Source: Allium sativum (Eukaryota > Streptophyta > Magnoliopsida > Asparagales > Amaryllidaceae). From it: a DNA stretch of 64,000 bases. The notes under the pieces are model-generated. The model made no database searches, had not been told where the DNA came from, and saw nothing but the letters and a program-made list of their open reading frames with translations. The number at the start of each line of letters is the position of its first letter. Position 1 is the stretch's first letter. The stretch spans positions 169,606,579 to 169,670,578 of the forward strand of contig CM060926.1 in the NCBI GenBank assembly GCA_030737875.1. Reading direction: 5' to 3'. Positions 23,631 to 35,185 of the stretch are shown piece after piece. Position numbers and translations under genes: made by a program.

Positions 23631-23700
23631 TATATAACCTCTGAGCTCGTACATCTCAGAGAAGGGCGTTAAGCAAGAGAATAAATTCTCCGCCGCCAAA
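23631..23700 (-). other. Conserved LTR dual-hairpin module (A, right)
   Basis: CTCTGAG at 23639-23645 pairs with CTCAGAG at 23655-23661, followed by the GAGAATAAATTCTC palindrome. Confidence 0.65.
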
Positions 23701-26092
23701 CAGATATATATTTAACAGAGATCAATCAGCACAGAACAAAATCCAATGTCAGACACACAGTCCATTTACAAGTCCGTTTTGGGTCTGAACGAAACCGAAG
23801 GCACCAATTCCTCGCATATCCGTATAATCAACAGTATGTTTGGACGGCTACCACTTCAGTTCCTTCATGGTAGCTTCTCCAATCACGAGCATCAGTAGCG
23901 CCCATCCATCCAATGTGAAGATCGTCGGTCTTCAACCATCTTCCACTCTTCGACTTCTCAACGTCGATCGATTATTTGAAATGAGATAACCTCGGCCTTT
24001 TCAAATAACCCACGTATATTTAGATTTTCAAATCAATTATTCCCATGGTTGGACTATTCAACATTCACATTTCAGTTATTTAGTTATAATTTTCATGTCA
24101 AATACATTCAACCATCACATATCAAGTAAACACAACAAAATTGGTTTATTTCTACTCTATATCGTCTATAGTATTTTATAACGATATATCGCCATTTTTA
24201 TTTTATATAAAACGACCAAATATAATTAAACGACGCTTCAGGTCGTATCGATGCACTGGCGCTGCTTTTCACTAATTTTGTTTTACACACATCTGAAAAT
24301 CTAACCGTTGGATCTTCACAAATTTTATATCATTGGGAAGGTCATTTCAAAACGAATCTAACGGTTTCAGTTTTGGGAAAATCCGACGGTCGGATCTTCC
24401 ACACTAGCCATTTGAAGTTACGATTTCAATTTACGAACTGCAGCGTCGTTATTCGATTTAATTTAATTATATATATATATATATAATCGTTTCTGGCGCA
24501 GTTTTTCTTCAGATTTGAATTAAACATTCTAGACAATCCAACCATCGGATCTTCACAAAGTTGGTGCCGTTGGAAAGATATTTCCAAGGCGAACCCAACG
24601 GTTGCGGTTTCGGGAAAATCCAATGGTCGGATTTCCCGCACTAGTCGTTTGAAATCACGGTTTCAAAACACGAACTGCACGGCCATGTTTCGTTTTAATT
24701 TTATTTATATTTATATAAATATAGTTCATTCAAAAATTCCTATATCGTTTTCACTTCAATTATTTCACTAACGCCTTTAAATTTCGGAAAATTTCGCCAT
24801 AACCTCCTTTGTACGGGAGGGGCTGGGAAAATTCCCAAATGGCCACACGGGCGTCTCATGTCAAAAAGAAAAAGAAAAAGCCAAGCGGCTAGCCAACAGG
24901 CTCATAAAATCATCACCCAAACAAAACAGTAAATGTGTACCTATTTGTCAGGCAAAAAATTTTATTCCTCTTCTCTAGCCCCTTTGCTATAACCTGTTCA
25001 ATAAATATGCATGTACGTATATACAATTTATATCACTTATCATTTTCCATTCAACTTCATATTCGATTTACTTTGGTTCAAAAACACCATTCATTCTAAT
25101 GTTGCATGCATAGGCTAAAATCATATCATTAGCTAATTAATGTATATTTCAATTCATGCACATTTATTTGAACAAGTGGCTATTTTTAACACTTCACATT
25201 TCAAAGATGATAATTTTGGCGAACTAAAATAGATTTCAACACATGACTACTTTATTAAGTTCCTATGCATGTTAAAAATATTATTTCATTCACAAATATT
25301 TATTTCAACGTCCGCATATCTCTAGCATATCACATATATGATAAAAATGATATTTTTACCATTTAAAATATTTATTCGACAAATGGATGTTTTCAACACT
25401 TCATAGTTTCAATAAAAATGTAATTTTTATTGTTCGATCTTTTTATTCAACACATGAACTTTTCCACTACACACACTTCTCAACACGTGAGCGTTTCCAC
25501 ACATGGGTATTTTATTTATGTTGTTCATATAAGAAAGGTAGAATTTTTATTATTGAAACTATTTATATATAAGGCGAATATTTCTCAAACTTCATATATA
25601 TTATAAAAATGTGATTTTTATTGTTTGGACACTTCATTCATTCACAAATAAATTTAACTTTCACACATCACTTTTCAACACACAAACATTTCCACACATG
25701 GATATAGTTTCAACATATGACTTTAATTTCAACGCATGAAGATAATTTCAACATATGAAAATAATTCTAACACACAAAGATTTTTCAAAATTTCGGCAGC
25801 ATAACGGCAGGGTAGTTAAAACCGGCACCGTCCCTAGTACGGCTCCTCGCTCTACCTTAAAACCTCACGGTTTTTGACAATGGGGATTAATGCATCTAAT
25901 TCGCACACAGGCGGCATGTTTATTTTTATTTCCACAAATATTTCCAATTCATTTCAATCACCAATGGGTATTTTTCAACCACAACCAAACAATATCAACC
26001 ACAAACAATGATTCAACCATTCGTATTTTTCATCCAATATTTCACACCAATTCACCACAATAAATATCGTCCATGGTTTGTGGACGAGGGGA

Positions 26093-26094
<2 letters not shown>

Positions 26095-26153
<59 letters not shown>
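26095..26153. repeat. (TA)n microsatellite in 5' LTR of A
   Basis: About 28 uninterrupted TA units, expanded relative to the matching tract at 16126-16171. Confidence 0.9.
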
Positions 26154-26157
<4 letters not shown>

Positions 26158-27708
26158 CTATATTTCACTTGCATTTCAACACATATATCAATTATTCTAT
26201 GCATGTATAATTCATACTTCACTTATATAGCTTACACCACGCATGTACATGAGGTATACAACACGTGTGTAATTTATATTTCGCTAATATAATTTATACA
26301 TGACATTTTCCATTCAAATTTATTTAATTTAGATTTCTCACATTGGTTTTCGGAGTGCTAAAAATCGTAGATGACTCAGAAAAATCCGCGGCTTCTTCTA
26401 TTGGGTAGAGAGCTTCCTTGCGGTCCCGATGTTTCCTGTTTCATCGAATTTCGTCAACACACCAAAAAGATATGATTTTTCAAAGTGCAAACATAAAAAA
26501 GAACTCACCTTTCACGAAGGTTCAAAACTAGGTTTGCGGTTTTCGCGAGAACCGGGGCACGAGGGGATGATCGGCGAGTTGGAGGTGGAAGAGCTTCGAG
26601 AGGGCTACAGGCGTGCGGCGGTTTGGTGGCGTTCGGTGGTCGGAATCGGCGGCGGCGGCGGTTTGAAGGTCGGGACTTTGGAGGGGGATATCTCGACGTA
26701 GAAGCAACGATAGGGGGAGCTCCTTATATGGATTTGAAGAGGGGAAGGAGAACTACAAAAAGTTGAACTGGGGGAGGGGCTGATTCGGGCTGTGGCGATC
26801 GGAAATCGCCAGGGAAGGGGGGGAGCTTTTCCGTCGTCGATGTCGGGTGGGGGGGGGGGGGTTCTGATTTTTTTTTTTTATGAATGGAGAAATATGATTG
26901 GTCGATGGTTTTATTAAATTTTTAAATAGTGTTTTCTCAAACGAAGTCCATTTCAAACCCAACGACTATCGCCCTAGCTAAATACCCCCATCCCGGACAC
27001 AATGGGATATGTTTCGTAGGCCAATTCGACTGTTACAATTAGTTATTTTTTAAATTAAAGTATAAAACATTTAATTTTTAACTTTGAACGTACATTTCAA
27101 TTTGCCAGGGCCACAAACTGATTCAAAAAATTCTAGAAAAATAAATCTAGCTATGTTTTGATGCTACGGTCCCAACAAAACTAGTTTCATCGAATTCTGA
27201 GATCGTTTGAAAAATGGCCATTTTCTGGTCGATCCAATTTAACAAAAATTGACCAAACGCATTTTCTTTTTCCACGCTCACATACTAGCTTCAAAAATTA
27301 TGAAATTTGAAACCTAGCAATAGTTTGACATCCCGGACCCAACAAAGGTGGTTTCGTCGAATTTCGAGGTCGTATGCAAAATATCAATTTTCCAAGGCTA
27401 TATATTCTATATAGCGACCTATTCTGAAAATTCATTCGGCCATAACTTTTGATTACCGTTATGAAACTTCAATTTTTCAGATTCGTTAGAAAGGTATTGA
27501 CTAACAGATTTAAATATTTTTGGTTTCACTAAAATCCGTTATATTTTCCACCCTGTACAGTCAGTCAAAGTTTGAATTCAAATTTTCAAACTGACTCACT
27601 ATTTCTAATTCACTATTTTATTGAAATATTCTATTTCAATTATTCAAATTACTTTGAAATCACCAATTTAAAACTTTTAAATTGACTCGTATTTTCCGGG
27701 TTATTACA

Positions 27709-27713
27709 GGGGT
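27709..27713. repeat. Target site duplication of element A, right copy
   Basis: GGGGT directly follows the TTATTACA end and matches 12311-12315. Confidence 0.85.
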
Positions 27714-28606
27714 GTTTGGCCGAGCTCGGTCGAGCTCTGGGGTGCCCATAGCAACGAGATGCGACGGACTTCGGGGCGTTGGGGTGGCTGCTAGGGGCAA
27801 TTACAGGGGTGATGACCGTACGGATGTGAAGAGCGGAAAGTCCTTTACAATAAACTCCAAAGGAGCAGTAGGTTTTGGTAAGAGGATTTCAAGATTTTAA
27901 TGGTGGAAGGGATGTACAATTTCGGCCGTAGTTGCAGGAAGGCGGCGGCTCAGAAGATGATGAATAGTAATTAGGGTTTCTTTTCTCCTATTATTTTTAA
28001 TATTATAATGTATTTTTACAAAAAAAAAACCATATCTTCCAAACCGGTTCAAATTCAGTCTAGCAGAAAGTGACCCTAGCCAATAGCCCATATTCCGGAC
28101 CCAATGGGACATGTCCAGTCAGCCCAAACGGTTGTCTGTGTCCTGTATTATTTAATTTAATATTTAATTCCTTTATTAATTTAATTCGTCTGCATAAATA
28201 AATTCGCCGAGGCCACAAACGGACTCAGAAAAATCCAGAAAAAAATATATTTGGCTATGTTATGACGATACGGTCCTAATAAAATTAATTTCGTCAAATT
28301 CTGACACTGTTTGAAAAATGGCTATTTTTCAGATGATTAAATTTGACTGTAATTGACCAAACACATTTTCCTTCGCTACGCTTATATATTAATTCGAAAA
28401 ATTCTAAAAATTGAAACCTAGCAATTATATGACATTCTATTTCCAATGAAAGTGGCTTCGTCGAAAACAGAGATCGTCTGAAAATTGACTATTTTCACTG
28501 GCTTTAATATTATTTAGAAATGGAATTTTTAATATCAGCCACATTTTTCCACCAAATAATTTAAAATAGAAATTTTGAATTGGTTCGGATTTTCCGGGTC
28601 GTTACA
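27709..28606 (-). repeat. LTR B2, right part
   Basis: Continues LTR B2 after the insertion of element A. It opens in a GC-rich patch (GGCCGAGCTCGG) and then has the usual LTR terminal region (CCAATGGGACATGTCC, GATACGGTCC, GTGGCTTCGTCGAA). It ends GGGTCGTTACA at 28606. It resembles 8230-9305 of LTR B1 only moderately. No gene; short frames here are by chance. Confidence 0.75.
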
Positions 28607-29909
28607 CATAATTCCAAATCCAACCGTTCGATTTCAAATTTCTAAAATCCGTTAGAAAGCTCTTTTCGATACGAACCCAACGGTTCAGGTTTTAGGAGAA
28701 TTTGACGGTCGGATCTCCCGTAATTTCCGTTCGAAGTCAATGGTTGAAATTCGTGAACTATCGCAGCGTGGCGCGTTCTATTCAGGTCATTATATTATAC
28801 ATATAATATATATAATATATACTTCAACGATTTCCTTTTAAAATTTATTTTATAAATCGTTTTAAATTCGTTTTCAAAACGATTTCAACTTCATATTCAA
28901 ATTCAAATCAAAATTGAATCTTTCCAATATAAATTCGTTTTAAATTCATTTCAACTCGATTTCAATTCAAATCCATTTCAATTCAAATCGGTTTCAAATC
29001 AATTTCAGTTCAATTTCAATACGTTTTAAATTCAATTCAAAACGATTTCTGTTCTATTTCAATCTATTCGAATTTCAATAGATTTCAAAATATCAGATTT
29101 TGAAATCACTTTCAATATTCATTATAAAATGAATAAAATCGATATAAATATCGTTCACGTCAAAATGGCATCAATCTAATCGACACGGCTTTTATTCAAC
29201 ACATGAATTTATTTTCTTTTCAACACATGAATTTATTTTCTATATTGGAATGAGGCCCAATCAATTACCATATAACGTTTATTATATGGATTTCCATACA
29301 ACACATGTATATAATAGCACCGATAAATAATCAACCATCATCCAGAGTGCACCACACAACTGCATAAGCATTAAATATAAATAATTAACGCTTACACAGT
29401 CTGTCAACCCATCGATTGACATACAACTAAACAATCGGGATTAGTGTACGCCAAATATCATCCCAATACCCGTGTGGGGTTTCAAATCAACAAAAATATA
29501 TTTTATTTGTGCGGTTGGGAGATGTGTAAAATTTATCGTCCCAATCAATATCAGTCAAATCAGAGTATATAAACAAATCGTCCGATTTGTTTATAAATAT
29601 TTATTTTATATATATGTTAAAAATCATATTTTTAACTATAAAATATTTTCCACTATAAAATATTTTATTTCATTTCACATCACACAATCAAATTTCACAA
29701 CAATCAAACAAACAAGTCATCCATGGTTTGTGGACGACGAGCGTCGGGTGCTACTAAACACCATCTGCATCCTAGTATATATTTCAACTAGAAAATAAAT
29801 TAAAAGTGAGGAGTTCTCACCGACTAGCTAAACCAATACACCGCCATTCTTCATATGTTGTAAATCTTCGTCACTCGCCTTTTGTCAATTCCATTGTCCG
29901 TAGCCACTA

Positions 29910-30345
29910 CATATATAAAAAATCACATTTTTATATTGCTACTATATAGATAAAAATTCTATTTTTATTTTGCTCACTATATAAAAATTATATTTTTGGT
30001 TCACTACCTATATAAAAATCATATTTTTATTCTTTACATCATATACAAATTATATTTTTATTCTCTACGTCTTCATATATAAATCTCATTTTTACTTCAC
30101 CATTTCAACTATATAAAGATTCAAACTTTTCTAATATAAAAATTCGACCTTTTCTATTTGATTAACTATATAAAAATATGACCTTTTCTATTTGATTAAC
30201 TATATAAAAATATGACCTTTTCTATTTGATTAACTATATAAAAATACGACCTTTTCTATTTGATTAACTATATAAAAATATAATCTTTATTCTTTTGAAT
30301 CTCATGTAAAAATATAATCTTTATTCTTTTTAATAATCACAACTT
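29910..30345. repeat. Hairpin-rich tandem repeats in LTR E
   Basis: Repeated TATAAAAATCATATTTTTAT-type inverted motifs (29920-30110) are followed by three to four units of 34-35 bases (GACCTTTTCTATTTGATTAA plus CTATATAAAAATA; starts near 30180, 30214 and 30249). Confidence 0.8.
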
Positions 30346-30812
30346 TCAATATAGAGAATCATGTCTCTTTTATAATCAAAATCGCATCTTTCTCTTCTTT
30401 TAAAAAAAATCGCAACTTTGCCTATGTAAAAATCGAAACTTTGTCTATAATTAAAATCTTATCTCCCCCCCCCCCCCGCCTTCAAACACATAACAAAAAA
30501 CTAATTTTATAAATTCCATCCTATTTGAAACTGATTTTTATTTAATGACAAAATTTATTTAAACTAAATAGATAAGTAAAACACACCTTAGCAATTGAAG
30601 GAGAAAGGGGAGGGGTGGAGTTTGCTGACTGAATCAGAAGAAGAGGGAAGCGATGGCGGCAAGGCAGAGGGGGGTTCGCAGTCGATGGGGTGTGGGGTGC
30701 GGTTTTCGAGAGGAGGGAGGGGGCGCGAAGAGGTCGGAGGGTGGTTGGGGAAGTTCGTCGGAGGGGCGGCGCCCCCTGGTGGCAGCGGCGATGACTTCCT
30801 CCCCCTCCGTCG

Positions 30813-30992
30813 ATTCTGGCGCTGTTTTTCTTCAGATTTGAATTAAACATTCTAGGCAATCCAACCGTTGGATCTTTACAAAGTTGGTGTCGCTGGAAAG
30901 ATATTTCCAAAGCGAACCCAAAATTGTAAAGATCCAACGGTTGGATTGTCTGGAATGTTTAATTCAAATCTGAAGAAAAACAGCGCCAGAAT
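30813..30992. repeat. 180-bp fold-back (inverted duplication) in LTR E
   Basis: Arm 1 (30813-30881) starts ATTCTGGCGCTG and ends TCTTTACAA. Arm 2 (30924-30992) is its reverse complement over 69 bases with only two mismatches. The 42-base spacer includes GGAAAGATATTTCC. LTR A carries this segment only once and in one direction (14515-14585 and 24490-24560), so the second arm is a secondary inverted copy. Because of it, the two strands encode the same short peptide stretch (MFNSNLKKNSARID). Confidence 0.9.
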
Positions 30993-31989
30993 TGATTATT
31001 TTAATTATATTTATATTTCTTTTTCTTTTTTTTATTTCGTTTCGATTTGAACTGAAGGAAGAAAGGAAGAGGGAGGGGCTATTATATAAATAAATATATA
31101 TTTTTTATTATTAAATTTTCTAAAAAGCAACTTTTATTTTTGACCTCTAAAAGAGACCCACTGCCTGTCATCTCTAGCGAATTACCCCCATTCCGAACAC
31201 AATGGGATATGTATCAAAGGCTGATTCAATCGTTTCGATCAGTTTTCGTCAAAATCAAAATATAACTCTATATATTGAATTTGAACGCGCATTACAATTT
31301 ACTGGGGTCACATACTAACTCTAAAAATTCCCGAAAAATATTTTTTAGCTTCGTATTGACGATACGGTCCTAACAACACAAATTTCAACAAATTCTGAGA
31401 CCGTTTGAAAAATGGTCATTTTCCAGTCGATTAAAATCAACTGAAACTAGTCAAACACGTTTTCCTTTGCCACGCTCATATATTGATTCGAAAAATTACG
31501 AATTTTGAAATCTAGCAATAACTTGACATCACGGATCCAACAAAAGTGGTTTCGTTGAAAACCGAGGTCGTTTGCAAAATTTCCATTTTTTAGGGCCAGA
31601 ATTCCATAGCGACTATTCTGAAATTTCAATTGCACATAACTTTTCATCCCCGCTATGAAATTTCAATTTTTCGGATTCGTTGGAAAGATATTCTCAATTA
31701 GATTCAAATATTTTTGGTTTCGCTAAAATCCGGTTTATTTTGAATCCTGTACATTCATTAGAAATTTGAAATCGAATTATCGAACTACCGTGCCATTTTC
31801 AATTCCTTTTATATATATAAGTAAATATTTATATTCTAAAGACGATCTATATAAATATATACATTCGAATTCTATTCAAAATAAATTCTTCGTCGTTATT
31901 ATTTAAAATAATCCATTTTAAATAATCAAAATTGGCTAAAATTGCCAAAATAAAAATTTTAAATTGGCTCAGATTTTCGGTTTATTACA

Positions 31990-32156
31990 ATAGTTGTATC
32001 AGGTTTACTTTTAAATATTTAAATCTAAAAGCAACTTGGAACTCATAGTGTTTGGATTAGAAAATAGAAGAAGAATGGATCTTGAATATCTAACTGATTT
32101 CCTTAAGTTGATAGTTGAAGAAGATAATCCGGTTCAGTTCAGTCACCGGTAGAGTT
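31990..32156 (-). repeat. Element C 3' LTR, fragment left of the copia insertion
   Basis: Matches 49818-49985 of the other LTR (ATCAGGTTTACTTTTAAAT, ACTCATAGTGTTTGGATTAG, CCGGTAGAGTTTG). About 2 kb of the LTR that should lie to its left is missing; LTR E ends there instead. Confidence 0.85.
32152..32156. repeat. Target site duplication of the copia element, left copy
   Basis: GAGTT before TGTCGAGTC; the same five bases follow the right LTR at 42287-42291. Confidence 0.9.
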
Positions 32157-32370
32157 TGTCGAGTCAAAGATTTCAATGATTATTTTGATTAATGACAAGA
32201 AGAAGCTTCATGATCGACAAAAAGGAGAATCTATGACAAAAAGAAGAATTGACTTTTTTCCATAGGTTAGAAGTTGGTTATTTAGAGTTATAAATGTTAA
32301 AATCTATCCTCAAATAATCATAGTTCTCATTTCTTTTAAAAATATTCATGAAAGCTCTTTTCTGTAGCAA

Positions 32371-32520
32371 GTTGACAAAAACATGTCAACAGGTTATTTT
32401 TAACTTGTCAACGGGATTTCAAATGAAACCTGTCTACCTGTAAAAATTAACCTATCAACGGCTTTTTAAAGGTAACGGTCAAAAACCTATCTACCTGTAC
32501 ATTTTACCTGCCAACAACTT
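32371..32520 (+). promoter_or_regulatory. Repeated TGTCAAC motif cluster upstream of the LTR promoter
   Basis: Begins with a perfect inverted pair, GTTGACA (32371-32377) and TGTCAAC (32384-32390). Six or more variants follow (TTGTCAACGGG, CCTGTCTACCTGT twice, CCTATCAACGG, CCTGCCAACAAC). The same cluster is kept in the 3' LTR. Its place 125-275 bases before the TATA box suggests an enhancer-type array (inference). Confidence 0.5.
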
Positions 32521-32645
32521 TTTTAATATCAAAGCATATTTTTGAAGAGTCATCTTCTTTTATGAAAGGTTGCATCCATTTCTCTTCATCAGGAATCATC
32601 TCTTTTGATTGCAACTTTTCACTAATGATTATAACTTTTCAATCA

Positions 32646-32654
32646 CTATAAATA
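32646..32654 (+). promoter_or_regulatory. TATA box of the copia 5' LTR
   Basis: CTATAAATA is followed 30-50 bases later by a TCATTCAAACC/CTCTCTATTCTC leader typical of plant start regions. The equivalent in the 3' LTR is 41629-41637. It drives the genomic RNA. Confidence 0.7.
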
Positions 32655-32937
32655 CATCGTGATTCACTCATTCAAACCACCAAATTTCACTCTCTATTCT
32701 CTGATCTATTTTTCATTCTATTTTGCATTCAAAGAGCACTCAAAATCATTATATTATCATTTGAATCTCCAAGCATATTTAATACACTTGTGATTCAACG
32801 ATAATCCACTTCTGAATCTTCGCAAACATCAATTTACATTTGAGGATAAGATTATAGGAAGGGTGTACTCAATTATTGACTAATCAGTGTTGAAGCAAGA
32901 ACACATTCAAAAGTCAAACTCTTGTAATTGTCCTGTG

Positions 32938-33047
32938 TGGGTAAGCTTGTAGCCCGTGAAATCAAGTGGGTAAGCTTGTAGCCCGTGAAATCAAGTGGGT
33001 AAGCTTGTAGCCCGTGAAATCAAGTGGGTAAGCTTGTGGCCCGTAAA
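32938..33047. repeat. 29-bp tandem repeat, four copies, in copia LTR
   Basis: The unit contains GTAAGCTTGTAGCCCGTGAA; copies start near 32941, 32970, 32999 and 33028. The last copy is diverged. The other LTR has the same four copies (41928-42035), so the array predates insertion. Confidence 0.92.
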
Positions 33048-33305
33048 TCAAGTAGTGTTGTGAACATGTTCCTCCGGGTGAAGAGAGGTTGTTGATTAGT
33101 GAAAATCCAGAGAGATGTCTGGGACTGGACGTAGGACGGTGCTCCGAACTAGTATAAAAATCCCTAGTGTGAGTTTTCCTTTTTACTGCATTTACCATAT
33201 TTACTTATCTTCGAATAGTTATTACTTTATACTTGAATATTGTTTGTCATATTACACAATCTTTGTGTGTATTATACTCGACAAGTACACGTACACACTT
33301 TCAAT

Positions 33306-33317
33306 TGGTATCGGAGC
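33306..33317 (+). other. Primer binding site of the copia element
   Basis: TGGTATCGGAGC, two bases after the LTR end. It differs by one base from the perfect initiator-Met complement TGGTATCAGAGC. Confidence 0.85.
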
Positions 33318-33365
33318 AAGGTTATCTCATAACCGTAACACAGTTATTTGATATATTCTAGTAAT

Positions 33366-34196
33366 ATGGCAAATAACCCAAGTAGTAGCACAAACACCAC
33401 TTACACTGAAGGTCAATCGACACAAAGACCTCCTTTCTTCAATGGTCTTAACTATAGTTATTGGGCAACACGTATGGCCTTTTACATGCAATCAACTAAC
33501 TATGATGCTTGGAATGCTACTCAGAAAGAAATAGTCAATCCAACGACTGAGTATGCTGAATGGACGACTGCAGAGAAAACCGCAGCTGCTGTAAATGTAA
33601 AAGCAATTAATATATTGTTTTGTGCATTAGATCAAAACGAATATAACCGTGTTAGTATTTGTACCACTGCTTATCAAATTTGGCAAACGCTAAAAACTAC
33701 TCATGAAGGTACTAACAAGGTTAAACAAGCAAAAATAGCTTTGTTTAAAAGTCAATTTCAAAATTTCAAAATGAAGCCAAATGAAACTATCAATGAGATG
33801 TATTCACGGTTTCAAACCATTCATCATGCACTTATCGTATTAGGGCAAAAATATTCTGATTTTGATGTAGTTTCGACAGTCCTACATTCTCTGACTAGTG
33901 AATGGGAAGGAAAAATATTAGCGATTGAAGAAGCTAATGACCTTTCTGTCATGAAGCCAGATGAATTGATAGGAAATCTAATGTCCTATGAAGCAAATTT
34001 GCAGGCTAGAAAAGAACAAAAAGAAGAAAAGAAAAATGTAGCATTTCATGCCGAAAAGGATGAAGACATCTCAGATTCTGAAGATGAAAATCTAGCATTC
34101 ATTGCAAAAGGATTCAAGAAATTCTTAAAGCAACGAAAGGCTAGTCGATACAACAGAAAGAAGTTCGGATCAATAAACCATCTTCATCAAATATAG
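33366..34196 (+). pseudogene. Copia gag, N-terminal part
   Basis: The start at 33366 (MANNPSSSTN) is preferred over an in-frame ATG 18 bases earlier, because relatives begin with a short polar stretch before the conserved PPFFNGLNYSYWATRM. That motif (about residues 22-37) belongs to the DUF4219 N-terminus of copia Gag. The UBN2-type capsid region follows (YNRVSICTTAYQIWQTLKTT, NETINEMYSRFQTIHHALIV). The product would form the virus-like particle. The frame shifts near 34169-34171, where one base is missing. The present frame ends in an unrelated SINHLHQI, while the neighbouring frame carries the zinc knuckle. Confidence 0.88.
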
Positions 34197-34903
34197 AATG
34201 CTTCAACTGTAACAAGAAGGGACATATGCAAAAGGATTGTCTGGAGCATAAGAAGAAGACAGAAAATGCAAAATTCAAACACAAGATGGACAAGTCAAAG
34301 AAACGAGCATTCTCAGTAACATGGGATGATTCAGACTCATCTTCATCTGATAGTGAAAGTGACTCAGACGATGAACAAGCAAATGTATGTTTTATGGCAA
34401 AAGAAGATAAGGTACAAATTCCTTCTTTTGAAGAAGTTCTTGATATAAATGCTGAATTGATATATAAATTCAAAGATATGAAACGACAATGCAAACAAAC
34501 TCAAGCAGACTTACGTAGAGCAGAATTGGAGCGTGATATGCTAAAAGACGAGAAGAAAATATTAGAGGAGGAACTTGAAAAAGCTCAAGAATCATCATCT
34601 AATATTGATTCTCAATTATCTCTTTTAAGTCAAGAAATTGAAACTCAAAAAGAGAAAAATGATGCTCTTACTACCGAAAATCATGAGCTTAAGGCAAAAG
34701 TCAAAATGCTAGACCTTGAAAAAGCTAGTTTACAAACAAAGTTAGACGACATTACTCAAAATGTTTCTAACTTTAATAAAGGTCGAGAAAATTTGACAAA
34801 AATTATTGAAAGTTCAAAATCTGCTACAAATAAACAAGGGTTGGGATATAAGAAACAAGTTATCAAGAAACATCTTGGTAAAAAAAAAGGAAAAATAAGG
34901 TAG
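34172..34903 (+). pseudogene. Copia gag, zinc knuckle and coiled-coil tail
   Basis: The frame continues gag after the indel. A CCHC knuckle, CFNCNKKGHMQKDC, begins at about 34199 and binds RNA. It is followed by a Ser/Asp-rich acidic segment (SDSSSSDSESDSDD), then about 120 residues of heptad-like, Lys/Glu-rich sequence (ELEKAQESSSNIDSQL, KVKMLDLEKASLQTKLDD), likely a coiled coil. A long coiled-coil Gag extension is known in Sireviruses, where it can bind host proteins. The frame ends after a run of eight or nine A at about 34882-34890, again a probable one-base slip. In the other frame the sequence goes on toward pol with an IWVPKT and VWVWTPKT signature. Confidence 0.82.
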
Positions 34904-35185
34904 TACAAGAAACTGAAGCTAAGAAAAATCTTAGTTTATTATATTCCAAACCAAAATCGATTGTGAAATTTCAAAAGAAGAATGTCAAAACTATACAAAT
35001 ATGGGTTCCTAAAACAAATAACAATTTGATTAGGAACAAGTACATTCAAATTTTTTTGAATTCTGTGCATCATAATCCAAATTTTTTATATAAAGGGGAT
35101 ACCAGACCCGTATGGGTTTGGACTCCTAAGACCTAACTCTTAGGACCCTATAGAAAGGTGGGTACCATGGACTTAATTTTATTTT

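Larger units (their letters stand above)
12316..27708 (-). mobile_element. Element A: complete Ty3/gypsy chromovirus, 15.4 kb
   Basis: A full-length LTR retrotransposon on the minus strand. It has LTRs of 5403 and 5388 bases, an internal part of only 4602 bases, an initiator-Met-type PBS at 22307-22318, a polypurine tract at 17719-17735 and a 5-bp target duplication GGGGT. Domain order on the minus strand is Gag, zinc knuckles, protease, reverse transcriptase, RNase H, integrase, chromodomain. That order defines Ty3/gypsy chromoviruses, and the long LTRs and tail favour the Tekay/Del group. It inserted into LTR B2. About nine differences in the first 250 bases of the two LTRs (by eye) and at least five coding lesions show it is no longer young. 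LTRs make up about 70% of its length. Confidence 0.92.
22321..27708 (-). repeat. 5' LTR of element A (5.4 kb)
   Basis: Partner of 12316-17718 with the same order of blocks. In transcript direction it would contain the promoter (TATA/CArG-like box at 26722-26731) and, in its long downstream part, the conserved leader modules at 23631-23700, 22920-22990 and 22719-22781. TA tracts differ in length from the partner: 24470-24484 is shorter and 26095-26153 longer. A G12 run near 26848 is also longer than in the partner. No gene. Confidence 0.92.
28607..31989 (-). repeat. LTR fragment E (minus strand)
   Basis: No gene. From CATAATTCC on it follows the same order as LTR D from 57183 (GAACCCAACGGTT, CGCGTTCTATTCAGG, CCCGTGTGGGGTTTC, CCATGGTTTGTGGACGA, which is also in A). 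It then passes into AT-rich hairpin repeats (29910-30345), a 13-C run at 30465-30477 and a GC-rich island (30596-30810). Next come a fold-back (30813-30992) and the standard terminal region ending GGTTTATTACA at 31989. It is directly abutted by the truncated LTR of element C, without internal sequence or PPT, so the joint is a breakpoint. Confidence 0.7.
32157..33303 (+). repeat. 5' LTR of the copia element
   Basis: Starts TGTCGAGTC and ends ACACTTTCA. It holds the TGTCAAC/CTGTCTAC motif cluster (32371-32520), a TATA box at 32646-32654, a CT-rich leader, four copies of a 29-bp repeat (from 32938), and the GACTGGACGTAGGAC stretch shared with the LTR of copia F. It aligns end to end with 41139-42286. 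Confidence 0.95.

Noticed and set aside
30542..31050. Two frames on opposite strands with the same peptide stretch
   Set aside because: Explained by the fold-back duplication, not by a gene.
34141..34494. Minus-strand frame of 117 codons
   Set aside because: Antisense shadow of the copia gag tail.
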